From assembly GCF_000427465.1 (NCBI RefSeq), contig NZ_ATYB01000008.1, positions 310,001-374,000 of the forward strand: DNA of 64,000 bases, in the 5' to 3' direction. Below, piece after piece: positions 43,408 to 52,946 of the stretch. The first letter of the stretch is position 1. Every line of letters starts with the position of its first letter. The notes beneath the pieces are model-generated. The model did no database searches. It saw nothing but the letters and a program-made list of their open reading frames with translations, and was not told the origin of the DNA. The DNA comes from Sinorhizobium arboris LMG 14919 (GTDB lineage Bacteria > Pseudomonadota > Alphaproteobacteria > Rhizobiales > Rhizobiaceae). A program made the position numbers and the translations under genes.

Positions 43408-46130
43408 TCCCGAGCTCCGCGCGGATAGGGCACGTCAATCGTGCATACCAGCCCCTGCGGCGCGAACTCGAGATGCACTTCACCACCAAGATCCGAGGCG
43501 AGGACCCGCTCCAGCAGCAAACGACCGAAGCCATTGTGCTTGGGCTCGACAACGGCCGGTCCGCCCGTTTCCTTCCAGAAAATGCGAAGCCGTCCGCTTG
43601 CCGCATCTATCATCCATTCGATATCGACCTTGCCGCTCTTTCCGGAGAGTGCCCCATGCTTTGCGGCGTTGGTTGCGAGTTCGTGCGCCGCCATGCCGAG
43701 CGTGAGCGCATGTTTGGGCGGCAACATCGCCGGCGGCCCCGCCAAGGTCACGTTCGCCCTGCTGTCGTCATGATAGGGCGCCAGTTCGTCGAACAGCACG
43801 GTGTCCAGGGAAACCCCGGACCAGCTTGCCTCCGCCAGGCGCGTATGCGTCTGTGCGAGCGCCCTGATGCGTGCATTGAAGGAACGGTACGCCGCGTTTG
43901 CGTCCGGGTTGGTCGAGAAGGTCTGGCGCGCGATCGAACCGACGATTGCCAGCGTGTTCTTCACGCGGTGACTGAGCTCGGCTACGAGGAGATTGCGCTG
44001 CACTTCGGCCTCCCTGCGTTCGGTGATGTCCATGCAGACGCCGGTCAATCGCCTCAGCTTCGTGCCGTGGCGTGGAGAAAATTGTGCGAAGGCCTCCATC
44101 CAACGGACCGCTCCGTCGGCCAGCCGGGCTCGATAGACGACGTGGTAGTCTCCGTGCGTCTCGACCGCTTTCGCCATGGCGCTCTCGATCAACGGGAGGT
44201 CTTCCGGGTGAACGCCGCGCTTGAAATCCGCCAGAGTTCCACCAAATGTATTCGGCTCCAGCCGGTGAAGCGCTTCGAGCCCGGGCGACCAGATCACCTC
44301 ACCGGTATCGAGATTCCACTCCCAGGCGCCCATATGCCCGGCATCGAGCGCAAGCTGCAGGCGCCGCTCGCTTTCCTGAAGGGCCTCCTCGGTCTGTTTC
44401 CGTTCGGTTATGTCGACCGACGCGGCGACCGCGCCGATGACTTCGCCCATGACATCGCGCAGCGGTGTGGCGTTCCCGAAGATGTAGCGGGAGCTTCCGT
44501 CGTCGAAGCGCACTTCCTCCTCGAAATTCCGCACTTCTTCACCGCGAGCGGCCCTTTGTACGGGCAGCTCCTCCGGCGACAGTGCGCGGCCCTCGGAGAA
44601 AACGCGGAAGTTCGTGGGGTGCTCGCCGGCAGGCGCCGACAACGACAGGTTGCTGTCCTGTGGCAGCCGTAGAATCTCATAGGAACTCTTGTTGCCGGTT
44701 ATGACGCGGCAATCAGGCGTGCGTGCAATCCAGATCAAAGCGGGTACCGCCTCCATGATCGCAGCCAACTCGGCCGCGCGCGCCCTTTCGTTTGCCTCGT
44801 TGCGGCGCAACTGCTCCTCCGCCTGGCGCCGCGCATATTCGGCCCTCATGCGCTGGATGCTGGATCCGAGTTGCCGCGCGATGGTATGCCCCACGCCGAT
44901 TTCGGTTTCCGCCAGGCGGTGTGGCCGGTCGTAGTAGGTCATGAACTTGCCGATCAGCTTTCCTTCCGCTACGAGCGGAAAGAAGCCGAGGGAGCCTATA
45001 CCTTCGCCGGCAATGATCTCCTTCAGTTCTCGGGAGATGTCAGCGTCGTCGACATTATCGAGAAGGATCGGCTCGGGTTCGTTCGCTCCAAAAGCCCAGG
45101 GGGAGTGCCCGTCGACAGCTCGCCGATAATCCTCTGAAAGACCGCGCGAAGCCACGAAACGCATGGTCTTGGAGGCGTCGAACAGCAGAATGGAGGCGCG
45201 ATCGCAATTCAAGGCGTCCTGGATGGCGTCCAGCGCCGCCTCGTAGACATCTTCGATCTGTTTCGCCCGCTGCAATCTTTCGGTGAGGTCATACAGCGCC
45301 GCTTGCTCGCGAAAACGCACCGCCAATGCCGCTGCAGCGCGTTTGGTCTCGGTGATGTCCCGCGCGACCTTGGAGGCGCCGATGATGCGGCCCGTGCCGT
45401 CTCTGACGGGCGACACGGTGAGCGAAATGTCCACCAGAGTTCCGTCCTTGCGCCGGCGTTTCGTCTCGAAGTGATCGACCTTTTCGCCTTTGCGGATGCG
45501 CTCGAGGATGCCGGGTTCCTCGCTCAGGCGGTCCGGCGGTATGAGAATGGTGATCGACCTGCCGACAGCCTCATCGGCCGAATAGCCGAATAGCCGTTCC
45601 GCGCCGCGGTTCCAGCTGGTGATGATGCCGTCGAGGTCCTTCGCGACGATGGCATCGTCCGAAGATTCGACGATCGCGGCGAGATAGCGGGAACTCCGCT
45701 CCATGTCCTTTGTTCCGCTTAGGTCCACGAGGACATTGACGGCGCCGGTCAATGCGCCCGCTTCGTCGAAGAGCGGCGTCGGATAAGGGAGAAGCGGGAC
45801 CGAGCCGCCGTCCGGGCGAAACGCCACCACTTCCTCCCCCCTGACAGGCCTTCCTTCCTTTAATGCGCGCGCCATCGGGCACTGATCGTGCGGAAGCAGC
45901 GTGCCGTCCGGCCGTCTCAGCTGCCAGCTGATGCACCAACGATCCTTGCCGAGCTCCGGCTTGCGTCCCGCAACGGCTGCAGCCGCAGCATTACAATAGG
46001 TGACGATCCCCTTGGCGTCGGTTGCGTAAACGGGCACCGCGATGGCGTCGAGCACGGCCCGATAGTCGGGCGCGTCCGGAGACGTGACATCGTCAATCGT
46101 CGTTTTGGGTAGAATTTCTGCGCCGTGCAT
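43404..46130 (-). CDS. exsG: HWE-family sensor histidine kinase ExsG with PAS and GAF domains
   Basis: ATG 46130, after GGAGGG, gives 908 residues; an upstream in-frame ATG at 46220 lacks this. Domains by motif: PAS near 25-145 (AVPVYATDAKGIVTYCN), PAS near 150-270 (IITSWNRGAERLFGYSADEA), GAF near 285-435, two more PAS near 455-700, then an HWE kinase. The phospho-His lies in LSHRVKNTLA near 718, with HELATNAAKHGALS and the Trp-x-Glu of FWKETGG. There is no membrane segment, so it senses cytoplasmic cues. The signal is unknown. It is coupled to exsF. Confidence 0.9.
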   Translation of the reverse strand: MHGAEILPKTTIDDVTSPDAPDYRAVLDAIAVPVYATDAKGIVTYCNAAAAAVAGRKPELGKDRWCISWQLRRPDGTLLPHDQCPMARALKEGRPVRGEEVVAFRPDGGSVPLLPYPTPLFDEAGALTGAVNVLVDLSGTKDMERSSRYLAAIVESSDDAIVAKDLDGIITSWNRGAERLFGYSADEAVGRSITILIPPDRLSEEPGILERIRKGEKVDHFETKRRRKDGTLVDISLTVSPVRDGTGRIIGASKVARDITETKRAAAALAVRFREQAALYDLTERLQRAKQIEDVYEAALDAIQDALNCDRASILLFDASKTMRFVASRGLSEDYRRAVDGHSPWAFGANEPEPILLDNVDDADISRELKEIIAGEGIGSLGFFPLVAEGKLIGKFMTYYDRPHRLAETEIGVGHTIARQLGSSIQRMRAEYARRQAEEQLRRNEANERARAAELAAIMEAVPALIWIARTPDCRVITGNKSSYEILRLPQDSNLSLSAPAGEHPTNFRVFSEGRALSPEELPVQRAARGEEVRNFEEEVRFDDGSSRYIFGNATPLRDVMGEVIGAVAASVDITERKQTEEALQESERRLQLALDAGHMGAWEWNLDTGEVIWSPGLEALHRLEPNTFGGTLADFKRGVHPEDLPLIESAMAKAVETHGDYHVVYRARLADGAVRWMEAFAQFSPRHGTKLRRLTGVCMDITERREAEVQRNLLVAELSHRVKNTLAIVGSIARQTFSTNPDANAAYRSFNARIRALAQTHTRLAEASWSGVSLDTVLFDELAPYHDDSRANVTLAGPPAMLPPKHALTLGMAAHELATNAAKHGALSGKSGKVDIEWMIDAASGRLRIFWKETGGPAVVEPKHNGFGRLLLERVLASDLGGEVHLEFAPQGLVCTIDVPYPRGARE

Positions 46131-46308
46131 GTTCCCTCCGCAGCCGCCCGCCAACCTCCAAGAACGCAACCACCGCTGCTTTGTTCCCCGACCAGCCCCC
46201 CAACTCTTGGGGGTTATCAAAACGACAGCCCCGTCTAGATTGGGCCTGAGGAGGCGCGCAGCGCCGGGGTGAGCGGAGGAAACCGACCATCAAACTGGAG
46301 AAATTTAG

Positions 46309-47706
46309 ATGAGCAGATCCGTAATGAACGCCGTTGGAAAGCCGCTTTACTACAGCGGGAGTTCGACGGCTTGGTTTTCCGCCACCGGGTCGGGCCCCGC
46401 GCTCCATGGCACCGCCGGCAACGATTCCATGTGGGGCGACGGCTCCGTGAACGTCACCATGATCGGCGGCACCGGCGACGACATCTATTATCTTTATTCG
46501 TCGATCAACCGGGCCTTCGAGGCGGCCGGCGAGGGCGTGGACACGATAAGTACGTGGATGAGCTACACGCTGCCGGAAAATTTCGAGAACCTCACGGTCA
46601 CCGGAAACGGCCGATTTGCATTCGGCAACGATAGCGACAACATCATAACGGGCGGCTCGGGTACGCAAACGCTCGACGGCCGCGGCGGCAACGACGTCCT
46701 GATCGGCGCTGGCGGCGCCGACACCTTCGTCTTTGCGCGGGGCAATGGGAGCGACCTGATCATCGATTTCAACGACGATGACATCGTACGCCTCGACGGC
46801 TACGGCTTCACGTCGTTCCAGCAAGTTCGGTCCAACTTGGCTCAGGAGGGTGCCGATCTCAGGCTTCATCTAGCCGACGGCGAAAGCCTGGTATTCGCCA
46901 ACACCACGGCCGACGAGCTGCAGGCCCAGCAGTTCAGGCTAAGTCTGGACCGCTCCGTCCTGTCTCAGACTTTCTCGGACGAGTTCAATACGCTCCAGCT
47001 CCGGAACGGCACGAGCGGCATCTGGGACGCCAAATACTGGTGGGCTCCGGAAAAGGGAGCGACGCTCTCCAGCAACGGCGAACAGCAATGGTATATCAAT
47101 CCGAGTTACGAGCCGACCGCCGCCGCCAATCCCTTTTCCGTCAACAACGGCGTGCTGACGATCACGGCAGCTCCGGCGTCGGAGGCGTTACAGGCCGAAA
47201 TCAACGGCTATGATTACACGTCGGGGATGCTGACGACCTACTCGTCCTTCGCCCAGACCTACGGCTACTTCGAAATACGTGCGGACATGCCGGACGACCA
47301 GGGCGTCTGGCCGGCCTTCTGGCTGCTTCCCGCCGACGGTTCCTGGCCGCCGGAGCTCGATGTCGTGGAGATGCGCGGACAGGATTCGAACACCGTGATC
47401 ACTACGGTGCATTCCAACGAGACCGGCTCGAGGACCAGTGTCGAAAACGCAGTGAAAGTTGCCGATGCGAGCGGCTTTCACACATATGGGGTGCTTTGGA
47501 CGGAAGAGGAGATCGTCTGGTATTTCGACGATGCAGCGATCGCGCGCGCCGATACACCCTCCGACATGCACGACCCCATGTACATGCTCGTCAACCTGGC
47601 CGTCGGCGGCATCGCCGGCACACCAAGTGACGGGCTCGCCGACGGGTCCGAAATGAAGATCGACTACATCAAGGCCTATTCGCTCGACGCGGACTGGCAG
47701 ATCTGA
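46309..47706 (+). CDS. exsH: Secreted succinoglycan glycanase ExsH (GH16 with RTX repeats)
   Basis: A 465-residue protein without a Sec signal. The N-terminal part (about 25-150) has glycine/aspartate-rich calcium-binding repeats (HGTAGNDSMWGDGS, LDGRGGNDVLIGAGGADTF). The C-terminal part (about 225-465) is a GH16 domain with catalytic ELDVVE near 349-354. In S. meliloti it is exported by the PrsD-PrsE type I system and, with ExoK, cuts nascent succinoglycan. It is divergent from exsG and ends at a strong bidirectional terminator. Confidence 0.95.
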   Translation: MSRSVMNAVGKPLYYSGSSTAWFSATGSGPALHGTAGNDSMWGDGSVNVTMIGGTGDDIYYLYSSINRAFEAAGEGVDTISTWMSYTLPENFENLTVTGNGRFAFGNDSDNIITGGSGTQTLDGRGGNDVLIGAGGADTFVFARGNGSDLIIDFNDDDIVRLDGYGFTSFQQVRSNLAQEGADLRLHLADGESLVFANTTADELQAQQFRLSLDRSVLSQTFSDEFNTLQLRNGTSGIWDAKYWWAPEKGATLSSNGEQQWYINPSYEPTAAANPFSVNNGVLTITAAPASEALQAEINGYDYTSGMLTTYSSFAQTYGYFEIRADMPDDQGVWPAFWLLPADGSWPPELDVVEMRGQDSNTVITTVHSNETGSRTSVENAVKVADASGFHTYGVLWTEEEIVWYFDDAAIARADTPSDMHDPMYMLVNLAVGGIAGTPSDGLADGSEMKIDYIKAYSLDADWQI

Positions 47707-47716
47707 ACCACGGAGT

Positions 47717-47767
47717 TCAAGGGCCGGCAGCCTGCGGCGCCGCGCGCGGCACGCTCCCGGCCCTTGA
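47717..47767. terminator. Long inverted repeat between convergent exsH and binding-protein genes
   Basis: TCAAGGGCCGG at 47717-47727 is the exact complement of CCGGCCCTTGA at 47757-47767. The 29-base GC-rich loop can fold further (GCGGCGCCGCGCGC). It lies 10 bases after exsH and 4 bases before the end of the leftward gene, so it probably ends both transcripts even though T runs are short. Confidence 0.65.
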
Positions 47768-47771
47768 CCGG

Positions 47772-48761
47772 CTATTTCTGGATGCAGGTATCCGCGGTCT
47801 CCTTGGTGCACTCGTCAAGGCCGGTGAAGACCGGGTCCTCGACCGGTTTGCCGGCGATCAGGTCCAGCATGACCTGCGGGGCCTTGTAGCCCATTTCGAA
47901 TGGCCGCTGCCCGACCAGAGCGGTGACCAATCCCTCCCTGGCGATGGCGACCTCCTCGCCGATCGTATCGGCAGCGCCGATGACGAATTCGTCCTTGGCG
48001 ATTTTGTCGGCCATCGGCCTGAAGAGGTCGCGATAGGGTTGTGGCGCGCCGAACAGCGGCCATCCGCCCATGATCCCGAAAGCATCGAGATCGGGATTGG
48101 CGGCGAGGATGTCGGTCATCGCCTGCACGCCCCTGGCGCCGTCGTCATTCGTGAAGACCGGGCAACCTGCCACTTCGGTCCAGCCGCCTTCGCCCTTGAG
48201 CTCCGCCAGATCCTTCTGACCGGTCAGAGCGTCCCGCATGCCTTGAGCGCGGCGTAGAATGTTGTCGGCGCCGGGATTGCCTTCGATGGTGCAGATCTTG
48301 CCGCCATCGGGCTTGGCCTTCTTGATGTATTCGCCGATGCGAAAACCCATCAGGTAGTTGTCGGTCCCGAGATAGGTTTGACGCAGAGCAGAATCCTCGG
48401 CTGCGAGGTCCGCATCCACGGTCATGACCGGAACCGACGGATTGGCGGTCTTCAGCGTTTGGGCGATGAGCTTCGCATTGGAGGGCGAGATGGCGATCGC
48501 GGCGGTTTCGGCCTTGCCCAGCATGTCCTGGACGATCTGCGCCTCGCCTGCCTCGTCGGAAGTCGAGGCCGGACCGGTGTAGAAGCATTCGTATTCGGAG
48601 TCCGCATTCTCCTTGTTCCACTTCTGGCAACCCTGGTTGATTGCTTCGAAGAATGGATTGTCCAACCCCTTCACCACGATAACGAGCTGTTTCTTCTGGG
48701 CCATGACCGTTCCGGCGCTGAGTGCCAGAGCGGCAACGGCAAGCAAAAGTGCCTTCCTCAT
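47772..48761 (-). CDS. Periplasmic sugar-binding protein (ribose/fructose type)
   Basis: A 329-residue family 4 periplasmic-binding protein with a signal peptide (MRKALLLAVAALALSAGTVMAQ) and the fold start LVIVVKGLDNPFFEAINQG near 26-44. Four Cys in the mature protein may pair. It is likely the ligand receptor for the ATPase and permease encoded divergently at 49186-50954; no other transporter partner is near it. The sugar is unknown. Confidence 0.88.
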   Translation of the reverse strand: MRKALLLAVAALALSAGTVMAQKKQLVIVVKGLDNPFFEAINQGCQKWNKENADSEYECFYTGPASTSDEAGEAQIVQDMLGKAETAAIAISPSNAKLIAQTLKTANPSVPVMTVDADLAAEDSALRQTYLGTDNYLMGFRIGEYIKKAKPDGGKICTIEGNPGADNILRRAQGMRDALTGQKDLAELKGEGGWTEVAGCPVFTNDDGARGVQAMTDILAANPDLDAFGIMGGWPLFGAPQPYRDLFRPMADKIAKDEFVIGAADTIGEEVAIAREGLVTALVGQRPFEMGYKAPQVMLDLIAGKPVEDPVFTGLDECTKETADTCIQK

Positions 48762-49185
48762 TCCTTCCTCCCTTGAAACAAGCGGACACGCGTGTGCCCG
48801 CGCCTTAGATCATGAGAACTTCGGGCAGGCGGCGGCTTCGGGCAGCCGGCCGTCGATCCGTCGAGGCATTGAAGAGCGGCCGGGTCGCGCGCGGATCATC
48901 AAGCAGCGCCGCGATGAGGTGCCGCCTGATCCTGCCCGTTGCCCCCGGGGGCAAGGATCAGCATGCTCTCCTCCCGATATTAGCTAATATCCGCGCGAAC
49001 GGCGCGTCAACGACAATTTGTATGACTATATGAGTTTCGGCGTATGTACGGAGCAATTTGTAAGACAATTGATTGACGCATTTCCGCGCATTTGCGTAAA
49101 TGGGAACGGTCGTCTTGCCGGGAGAGCGCGAGGGCGGGTGAGCGATCGAGGGAAGCAGCCCGCTGCTTCGGGAGGCTAGATCGCT
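48762..49185. promoter_or_regulatory. 424-base divergent control region with palindromes and GntR-like sites
   Basis: Two perfect 16-base palindromes occur: TTGCCCCCGGGGGCAA at 48939-48954 and GATATTAGCTAATATC at 48976-48991. To their right TTGTATGACTA at 49018-49028 and TTGTAAGACAA at 49058-49068 resemble FCD-type GntR operators (TTGTATGACAA) and lie 40 bp apart. They flank probable promoters of the divergent binding-protein and ATPase genes. No GntR gene is in the window. Confidence 0.5.
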
Positions 49186-49926
49186 GTGGCAGTTCTCGAA
49201 CTCGTCAACATTTCCAAACATTTCGGCGCCATTCAAGCGGTCAGCGACGTGTCACTCTCGCTCCACCGTGGCGAGGTGGTCGGGCTAATGGGCGACAACG
49301 GAGCCGGCAAATCGACTCTGGTCAAGATGATTGCCGGCAACTTTCGGCCGAGCCATGGCACGATCCGGCTCGATGACGCCGAACTCGTCCTGCATCGCCC
49401 CTTGGAGGCGCGGCAGCACGGCATCGAAATCGTCTATCAGGACCTGGCGCTCTGCGACAATCTCACGGCCGCGGCGAACGTCTTCCTCGGACGGGAGATC
49501 AGACGCGGTATCGGACCGTTTCGTATACTCGACTACAGGGCCATGTACCGCCGCGCCGGCGAGATCTTCAAGGAGTTGAAGTCGGAGACGCCGCCGCGCG
49601 ACTTCGTCAGGCAGATGTCGGGCGGTCAGCGGCAGGCGGTCGCAATCGCGCGTACGATGCTTTCAGAGGCCAAGATCGTGCTCATGGACGAGCCGACGGC
49701 GGCGATTTCTGTGCGGCAGGTAGCCGAGGTGCTGAACCTGATCCGCGAACTGCGCGATCGCGGCATTGCCGTCGTGCTGATCAGCCATCGCATGCCGGAC
49801 GTCTTTACCGTCGCCGACCGGGTCATCGTGATGCGGCGGGGCAGGAAGGTTGCCGACAAGCCGATCGCGGCGAGCTCGCCGGAAGAGGTGACGGGGCTGA
49901 TCACCGGCGCCATCGAACAGGTGTGA
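49186..49926 (+). CDS. Sugar ABC transporter ATP-binding protein, single domain (FrcA-like)
   Basis: A 246-residue ATPase with Walker A GDNGAGKST near 45, signature MSGGQRQAVAIA near 144 and Walker B IVLMDEPTAAIS near 165. RbsA-type partners normally carry two such domains in about 500 residues, so this is the single-domain form seen in FrcA-like systems. The start is a GTG with GGAGG 10 bases upstream. It precedes the permease by 29 bases. Confidence 0.87.
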   Translation: MAVLELVNISKHFGAIQAVSDVSLSLHRGEVVGLMGDNGAGKSTLVKMIAGNFRPSHGTIRLDDAELVLHRPLEARQHGIEIVYQDLALCDNLTAAANVFLGREIRRGIGPFRILDYRAMYRRAGEIFKELKSETPPRDFVRQMSGGQRQAVAIARTMLSEAKIVLMDEPTAAISVRQVAEVLNLIRELRDRGIAVVLISHRMPDVFTVADRVIVMRRGRKVADKPIAASSPEEVTGLITGAIEQV

Positions 49927-49955
49927 ACCATTCGGAGAGAAAGCGAAGGTCGACC

Positions 49956-50954
49956 ATGGCAATTACCCTCGATCGGGCAGTCGGACAGAGGGACCGGGGA
50001 TGGGTCTCTTTCCTTTTGGCCAGCCAGGCATTCTGGGTCCTGGTCGCCGTCATTCTCGCCTGCGTCTTCCTGTCGGCCACCACCGACTCCTTCGCAACGG
50101 CCAAAAACCTGTACAACATCACCCGCAATTTCACCTTCGTCGCCATCATTGCGCTCGGCATGACCCTGGTCATCATCACCGGCGGCATCGATCTGTCGGT
50201 GGGGTCGGTCCTCTGCTTGTGCAGCATGGTGCTGGCCGTCGTCATGCATGCCGGCTACGGCATCGAAGTGGGCATCGCCGCTTCGATCGGCACGGCGCTG
50301 GTGGCCGGTGCATTCAACGGCGTCATGATCGCCTATCTCGGATTTCCGCCTTTCGTGATCACGCTCGGCATGCTCTCGATCGCGCGCAGTCTGGCGATGG
50401 TCGCGTCCAATAATACCGTCGTCTTCGAGTTCGGGCCGGACCACGACACGCTGCTGGCGCTTGGCGGCGGCGCCTGGTTCTTCGGAATCGCCAATCCGGT
50501 ACTGTACATGATCGTCCTGGCGCTCCTCACCGGCTTCGTATTGCGCTGGACGAGGTTCGGCCGCTACGTCTTCGCCATCGGCGGCAACGAGCATGCGGCG
50601 ACGCTCACCGGCGTTCCGGTAAGAAGGATCAAGGTTGCCGTATACATGATCTCGGCGCTCGCGGCCGGGATCGCCGGGATCGTCCAGACCGGCTGGCTCG
50701 GCGCGGTGACCACCAATATCGGCGCCGGAATGGAACTTCAGGTCATCGCCGCTGCCGTGATCGGCGGCGCCAATCTTGCGGGCGGGGCCGGCACGGCTTC
50801 CGGCGCTTTGATCGGAGCCGCACTGATCGAGGTGATCCGCAACAGCCTCGGCCTGCTCGGTATCAACGCCTTCTGGCAAGGCACCTTCATCGGCGGCGCT
50901 ATCGTGCTTGCAGTGCTTTTCGACCGGATCCGGAATTTCAGGCAAAGCGAATAA
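49956..50954 (+). CDS. Sugar ABC transporter permease (RbsC/FrcC-like)
   Basis: ATG 49956, 7 bases after GAAGG, gives 332 residues with about ten hydrophobic segments. GMTLVIITGGIDLSVGSVL near 63-81 is the signature of RbsC-type permeases, and VIGGANLAGGAGTASGALIG near 266 is the later conserved loop. It forms the membrane channel with the preceding ATPase and, presumably, the divergent binding protein. It converges on the S41 peptidase gene. Confidence 0.88.
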   Translation: MAITLDRAVGQRDRGWVSFLLASQAFWVLVAVILACVFLSATTDSFATAKNLYNITRNFTFVAIIALGMTLVIITGGIDLSVGSVLCLCSMVLAVVMHAGYGIEVGIAASIGTALVAGAFNGVMIAYLGFPPFVITLGMLSIARSLAMVASNNTVVFEFGPDHDTLLALGGGAWFFGIANPVLYMIVLALLTGFVLRWTRFGRYVFAIGGNEHAATLTGVPVRRIKVAVYMISALAAGIAGIVQTGWLGAVTTNIGAGMELQVIAAAVIGGANLAGGAGTASGALIGAALIEVIRNSLGLLGINAFWQGTFIGGAIVLAVLFDRIRNFRQSE

Positions 50955-51001
50955 CTGAGGGAAGGACAGGCGCGACGCGGTCCGGATCAAAGACGGCCGG
51001 C

Positions 51002-52252
51002 TCAGCCTTTGACGAGGATGCGCCGCATCTCTTCCATGGCGGCATCCCGCTGCGGGTCGCGTCCGTCGGCATAGGGCAGGGGAAACGGCACCGTGACGTC
51101 CGGCTCGACCCCGCGTCCCTCCAGTCGCACCCCGTCATCGATCACCGCATCGGAAACCGCGAGCTCCAGAAGGCTGTCGTCCGGCAGGAGATAGGCGCGG
51201 CCGGCGAGAAGCGCGCCGGCCGTGCGCGTCCCGACGAGCGGAATTCCGTTGGCCTTCAGCGCATAGGCGAAGAGTTCGAGGCCGCTTCTCGATCCCTCGT
51301 CGATGATGGCCACGACCGGGCGGCGCCAGCGTACATTGGCGAGCATGTCCTTGCCGCTGCGCGGGACCAGTCTGAAATTCGGCGTGTCGCCGACGAAAAG
51401 TTCCGCCGCGTCGGGCGGACCGCCGCCCCAGCGGCCGCGCAGATCTACGACGATACCGTCTGCGTCCTTGAGGCTGCCTGTGGCAAGTTCCCGAGCCGCG
51501 ATATCGAGACCGTCGGGACTGGACAGCGTCCAAAGGCGCAGATAACCGATGCGCCGCCCCTCGCTCTCGCTGACATCCACGCTGTTTTCGATCGCCTTTT
51601 CAAAGGTGGACAACGGCCGCAGCCGCTCGACCGAGACTGTGGCCGTGAAGGGTGCGGTACCCGCGCGACGGCGCAGGTTGATGTCCACCGTTTTCCCGAT
51701 CCTTTCGCGGAACGACTCGATTTCGCGATATGGCGCGCCATCGACCGAAAGAACCTCGTCGCCGACGCGGATGCCGGCCTTGTCCGCAGGCGAGCCGTCA
51801 TAGACGTCGCTCACGAAGAGCAGACCGTTTTCCGTCCGGGTGACCATGCCGATGCCGGGATAGCTGGCCCGGCCATCCGGCGGGAACAGCCGCTTCATAT
51901 CCTTGCGGATCGCGAAACGGAATATGTCTGCAAGTTCGTAATAGGCGATCGAATCCTGCTTGAAGCGTGCCGTGTGCGACGCGTCAAGGCTCGCGAGGAT
52001 TCTCTCGACCGCAGCATCGACCTGGGGCGTCGTGCTCTTCGCGTTCAGCCGATCGCCACCCTCGAGTTCCCGCCGCACCGCCGCATCGAACCCGCCGAGT
52101 GCGGAGGGATCATGAAAGTTGTCCGCCACAAGCGTGACGACGCGATCGAATATCGGATGACCCGAGCGCGGCAGGTCGAGGCCGAAGCCCTGGGCGGGCA
52201 GGAGAAGGAACAGGACCCCGGCAAACAGGGCGCAGGGCATCTTCGCAGGCAT
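51002..52252 (-). CDS. Secreted S41-family peptidase with PDZ domain
   Basis: ATG 52252 (GGAG 8 bases upstream) gives 416 residues with a signal peptide (MPCALFAGVLFLLLPAQGFG). A PDZ domain follows (GIGMVTRTENGLLFVSDVYD near 125; SPADKAGIRVGDEVLSVDG), then the tail-specific protease core: IDEGSRSGLELFAYAL near 320 with the candidate nucleophile Ser. The position of the usual catalytic Lys (GEKT in CtpA) reads GTRT, so the base differs or the protein belongs to another S41 branch. The substrate is unknown. Confidence 0.78.
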   Translation of the reverse strand: MPAKMPCALFAGVLFLLLPAQGFGLDLPRSGHPIFDRVVTLVADNFHDPSALGGFDAAVRRELEGGDRLNAKSTTPQVDAAVERILASLDASHTARFKQDSIAYYELADIFRFAIRKDMKRLFPPDGRASYPGIGMVTRTENGLLFVSDVYDGSPADKAGIRVGDEVLSVDGAPYREIESFRERIGKTVDINLRRRAGTAPFTATVSVERLRPLSTFEKAIENSVDVSESEGRRIGYLRLWTLSSPDGLDIAARELATGSLKDADGIVVDLRGRWGGGPPDAAELFVGDTPNFRLVPRSGKDMLANVRWRRPVVAIIDEGSRSGLELFAYALKANGIPLVGTRTAGALLAGRAYLLPDDSLLELAVSDAVIDDGVRLEGRGVEPDVTVPFPLPYADGRDPQRDAAMEEMRRILVKG

Positions 52253-52429
52253 GGGCCGATCTCCGTTCTTCGGCGGATCATATCGGAAAAACCGCGGCTG
52301 CAATGCGTCTGGGACCAACAACATTCCGTGACAACGGCGAGAGCGGAATGGTCTCTGCTTTTCCTGGAACACTTGCCCACCGCCAAAAGTTGTAGTCAGG
52401 CTGCCGATGACATGCGTAAAGGCGAGGTA

Positions 52430-52912
52430 ATGTCTCTCTATCTTACAGGCCTGGTATCGCTGATGCTCGCCGCCCTCAGCCTCGGTCCCTCCTTTGCCCA
52501 TGTTCTGGAGGCACCGCCCCGGCTGTTCGTCTGGACGCCGGAACTCTGGCGGGAGGCAACCGTCTTCAACGGGCAGTTCGCGCTGTTCGCGAAGGTCGGC
52601 GCACCGCTTGACGTGACCACGATACTGGCGGCGTGTCTTCTTTCCTATCTGCTCGCCAATGAGAGACCGGCTTTCTGGTTCGCGCTCGCCGGCGCAGTTC
52701 TGTTCGCCGCGGGGCTGGCGGCATGGTTCGCGCTCGTCGCGCCGGCGAACGCGATCCTGGCCACCTGGAAACCGGGTCCGATACCGCCGGACTTCGAAGC
52801 GGTACGCCTCAGATGGGAGACGGGCCACATGGCCGTCGCGGCGTTGAAGGCCCTCGGCCTCGGGTCGATTTCGATCGCCCTGCTGGCACCGCGCCTCGGT
52901 GGTGGCACATAG
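52430..52912 (+). CDS. DUF1772-like membrane protein
   Basis: A 160-residue protein with four membrane segments (LYLTGLVSLMLAALSLGPSF at the N-terminus; a conserved-looking LRWETGHMAVAALKALGL near 128). The layout, with a short periplasmic loop holding RLFVWTPELWR, is that of the DUF1772 (anthrone-oxygenase-like) family, where bacterial functions are unknown. The start has AAAGG 7 bases upstream; an ATG at 52412 is also in frame. It is divergent from the S41 peptidase. Confidence 0.65.
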   Translation: MSLYLTGLVSLMLAALSLGPSFAHVLEAPPRLFVWTPELWREATVFNGQFALFAKVGAPLDVTTILAACLLSYLLANERPAFWFALAGAVLFAAGLAAWFALVAPANAILATWKPGPIPPDFEAVRLRWETGHMAVAALKALGLGSISIALLAPRLGGGT

Positions 52913-52946
52913 CGCAGTGCTCTTAGTGTCGATGCCGCAAAGGGCT

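Noticed and set aside
49626..50990. 454-codon minus-strand frame
   Set aside because: Antisense to the permease and ATPase genes; Asp/Glu/His-rich low-information translation without family motifs.
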